From: Polytrichum commune
Lineage: Eukaryota > Streptophyta > Polytrichopsida > Polytrichales > Polytrichaceae
Direction of reading: 5' to 3'
DNA length: 64,000 nucleotides
Assembly (NCBI GenBank): GCA_950295325.1
Contig: OX485804.1
Span: 20,770,001-20,834,000, forward strand
The notes beneath the pieces are model-generated. The model ran no database searches. It was not told where the DNA came from and worked only from the letters and a program-made list of their open reading frames with translations. Positions 62,701 to 64,000 of the stretch are shown piece by piece. Position 1 is the stretch's first letter. Every line of letters starts with the position of its first letter. Position numbers and translations under genes: made by a program.

Positions 62701-63499
62701 GTTTAAGCATAAAAGTGACAACCTGTTTCTGCTCTCTGGTTCTCTGTTGGAACTTGTGAGCTCATAATAGTAAGACCAGATGAGGATACCCTCATGGATG
62801 ATTGATATAAGCTGAGGGACAAGGAGGGCCTAGAACCAAATAGTAGAATGATATGCTGACCAGATTACTCTCCGAAAATGGGGAAATGAATGTGAGCAAC
62901 AACGTCCAAGGTCCAATTCACTCTCTCCACTTTGATGGACAAAGAAAGAGTGTCTGGATCCAAAACTTGGAAGAAAAATCTGGTTCGGATCCTACACAAA
63001 TATTTAATGAGCTCGGGGATCTTTAATTTGATAATGACAAAGATACTCATATGAGCTCCAAAAATTATGAGGAAAATGGCTACGACCACGATTTGTAATT
63101 GGCAATATAATCATCTCGCACTGATTGCGTGTTTCGCATCCTACGAAAAGTGGGTACAGAGCTAAAAGTGTCCATTTAAGGCCCGATTACCTGAGTGTTC
63201 TAGGAATAAGGTATAATTAGGTTTCCTGCAGTCGACGATGAAAGGTACACCGAAAGAATTGTTTTAAAAAAAAGGCTGGGGATACAAACCTTGAGAAGCG
63301 CAAGGGCAGAAATCTTGACGTTCTTGAAGTAATGAGGGTCACGATTCCAGGGTTTCTGCTGCTGGATAAGGGTCTGTGCGGCTTCGTCATACTCGAAGAT
63401 GGCATCGGAATCCACAGCAGCTGGGGTTTCCATGGAAATATTATTCTCTATCTCCCATGTCTGCCTTGCTACTATTGCCGACGACGTCGACGCTTCCAT
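59746..63499 (-). CDS. CSN5: COP9 signalosome subunit 5 (JAMM deneddylase)
   Basis: CSN5 is the zinc metalloprotease of the COP9 signalosome that removes NEDD8/RUB from cullins, resetting SCF-type ubiquitin ligases in nucleus and cytoplasm. Exons (minus): 63290-63499, 61694-61879, 61234-61515, 60879-61026, 60482-60567, 60134-60211 and 59746-59865. All are GT-AG; total 1110 nt, 369 aa. The JAMM/MPN+ motif is intact: E82, then H144-S-H146 with D157 in '[14 protein letters not shown]'. '[11 protein letters not shown]' at the N-terminus and '[18 protein letters not shown]' after the MPN domain are classic plant CSN5 blocks, as is 'LEQAESQLA' later. Length is close to Arabidopsis CSN5A (about 357). 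The start at 63499 gives [15 protein letters not shown]; an upstream in-frame ATG at 63568 would add 23 charged residues and is less likely. Intron 1 (1410 bp) holds a MITE fragment. Confidence 0.96.
62860..63192 (-). repeat. MITE family 2 fragment in CSN5 intron 1
   Basis: In reverse orientation it carries 'gcatcctacgaaaagtgggt', 'tgattgcgtgtttcg' and 'catatgagctccaaaaatta', all found in the helicase-intron copies. Its outer end reads 'ttaaggcccgattacct'. The other end does not match a terminus, so it is truncated. Confidence 0.65.
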
Positions 63500-63901
63500 C
63501 TCTTCACAGGCTCTCACCCTCTCCCACTCCGTCCTTTCGGATTCCTGTTTCCTTTCCCCTTCAATCAAACCCGAAAGCCTCTTCTACCACCTACCAGTGC
63601 TCCAAAAACCTCCGCTGGATATTGCACCATCAAGATACTGCACAAACTGTTTTCCCTTGCGGTAATTAATCAATTCGCTTGCAACAACCACTGACAATCA
63701 AGCTTCAACTCCAGCGTTTCCTGAAGCTCGATCTTTCTGAAATTATGTGTGTGTCGTAAGAAATCACAACATTGGAAGCAACAACGACTCTCGGAGAGGC
63801 TCCAGAAAGATTATTGTACACTAAAATGGAGTGAGTCTGTGTGCACCGGACCACGGAGCTCTTGGTTCCATCGAACTGGAGCTCCAAACCCTAAATTCTC
63901 A
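63500..63901. promoter_or_regulatory. CSN5 5' region, possibly a bidirectional promoter
   Basis: About 400 bp separate the CSN5 start from a possible divergent start codon at 63902. A telo-box-like 'aaaccctaaa' lies at 63886-63895, common in promoters of plant housekeeping genes. No clear TATA box was seen. Confidence 0.35.
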
Positions 63902-64000
63902 ATGTCGGACTCGTTGGGACGGGACCGGGAAGGGACGGAAAGGATGAATCTCCATCCACTACGCACCCTCTGTCCATCTAACATTATTCATCCAATCTTG
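63902..64000 (+). CDS. Possible 5' end of a divergent gene (partial)
   Basis: An ATG directly follows 'aaaccctaaattctca', and the frame stays open for the 33 codons to the window edge (MSDSLGRDREGTERMNLHPL at its start). The composition is plausible for a protein, but the stretch is too short to identify. It could equally be untranslated. Confidence 0.25.
   Translation, partial: MSDSLGRDREGTERMNLHPLRTLCPSNIIHPIL

Noticed and set aside
63332..63694. Plus-strand ORFs over CSN5 exon 1
   Set aside because: They overlap a clear minus-strand CSN5 exon and have no domain; they are shadows.
1..64000. CRISPR array, prokaryotic operon or rRNA/tRNA gene
   Set aside because: Spliced genes and plant transposons exclude a prokaryotic origin. 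No tRNA cloverleaf or rRNA block was recognised; the tandem arrays lack unique spacers.

Overview
This is nuclear DNA of a land plant. The evidence is spliced genes with GT-AG introns, a Ty1/copia LTR element with an initiator-Met-tRNA primer site, and many MITEs and Mutator- and hAT-like elements in AT-rich spacers. The species cannot be fixed from the window. Mixed codon use in the exons against AT-rich introns would fit a seedless plant (moss, lycophyte or fern), but that is a guess.

Four complete protein genes could be assembled exon by exon, and each gives an uninterrupted frame. (1) An AVT6-like vacuolar amino-acid transporter lies at 9051-11153 (+): 5 exons, 481 aa. (2) A paralogue in direct orientation lies at 32547-35165 (+), with the same five exon lengths, 481 aa and about 93% identity by my count. 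(3) A PIF1-family DNA helicase lies at 45083-54699 (-): 10 coding exons, 704 aa. Its helicase motifs are all present, with an acidic N-terminal stretch, a duplicated 36-aa segment and a CCHC zinc knuckle at the C-terminus. (4) CSN5, the JAMM metalloprotease subunit of the COP9 signalosome, lies at 59746-63499 (-): 7 exons, 369 aa. A possible fifth gene starts at 63902 (+) and runs off the window, divergent from CSN5.

Layout. 1-8.6 kb is gene-poor spacer with a MITE and a 95-nt hairpin. 9-11.2 kb is transporter 1. 12.1-13 kb is a tandem array of about 161-bp units. 16.5-17 kb is a TIR element. 18.4-23.7 kb is a copia retrotransposon on the minus strand with essentially identical LTRs but a broken reading frame. 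24-31 kb is MITE-rich spacer. 31.2-31.8 kb is an imperfect tandem array just upstream of transporter 2 (32.5-35.2 kb). 36.5-40.5 kb is a cluster of fold-back elements: two Mutator-like elements with 9-bp target duplications, two copies of a 'GGTAGA' MITE (one nested in a Mutator-like element), and a Tourist-like element with TTA duplications. 43.0-44.2 kb is a hAT element with an 8-bp target duplication, subterminal repeat arrays and a transposase remnant. 45-54.7 kb is the helicase gene, whose introns are loaded with MITEs. 57.5-58.9 kb is an unrecognised decayed coding region. 59.7-63.5 kb is CSN5.

The genes do not form a pathway. The most informative structures are the tandem transporter pair pushed apart by transposons, the PIF1 helicase with its unusual tails, and the hAT and Mutator-like insertions whose target duplications can be read directly.
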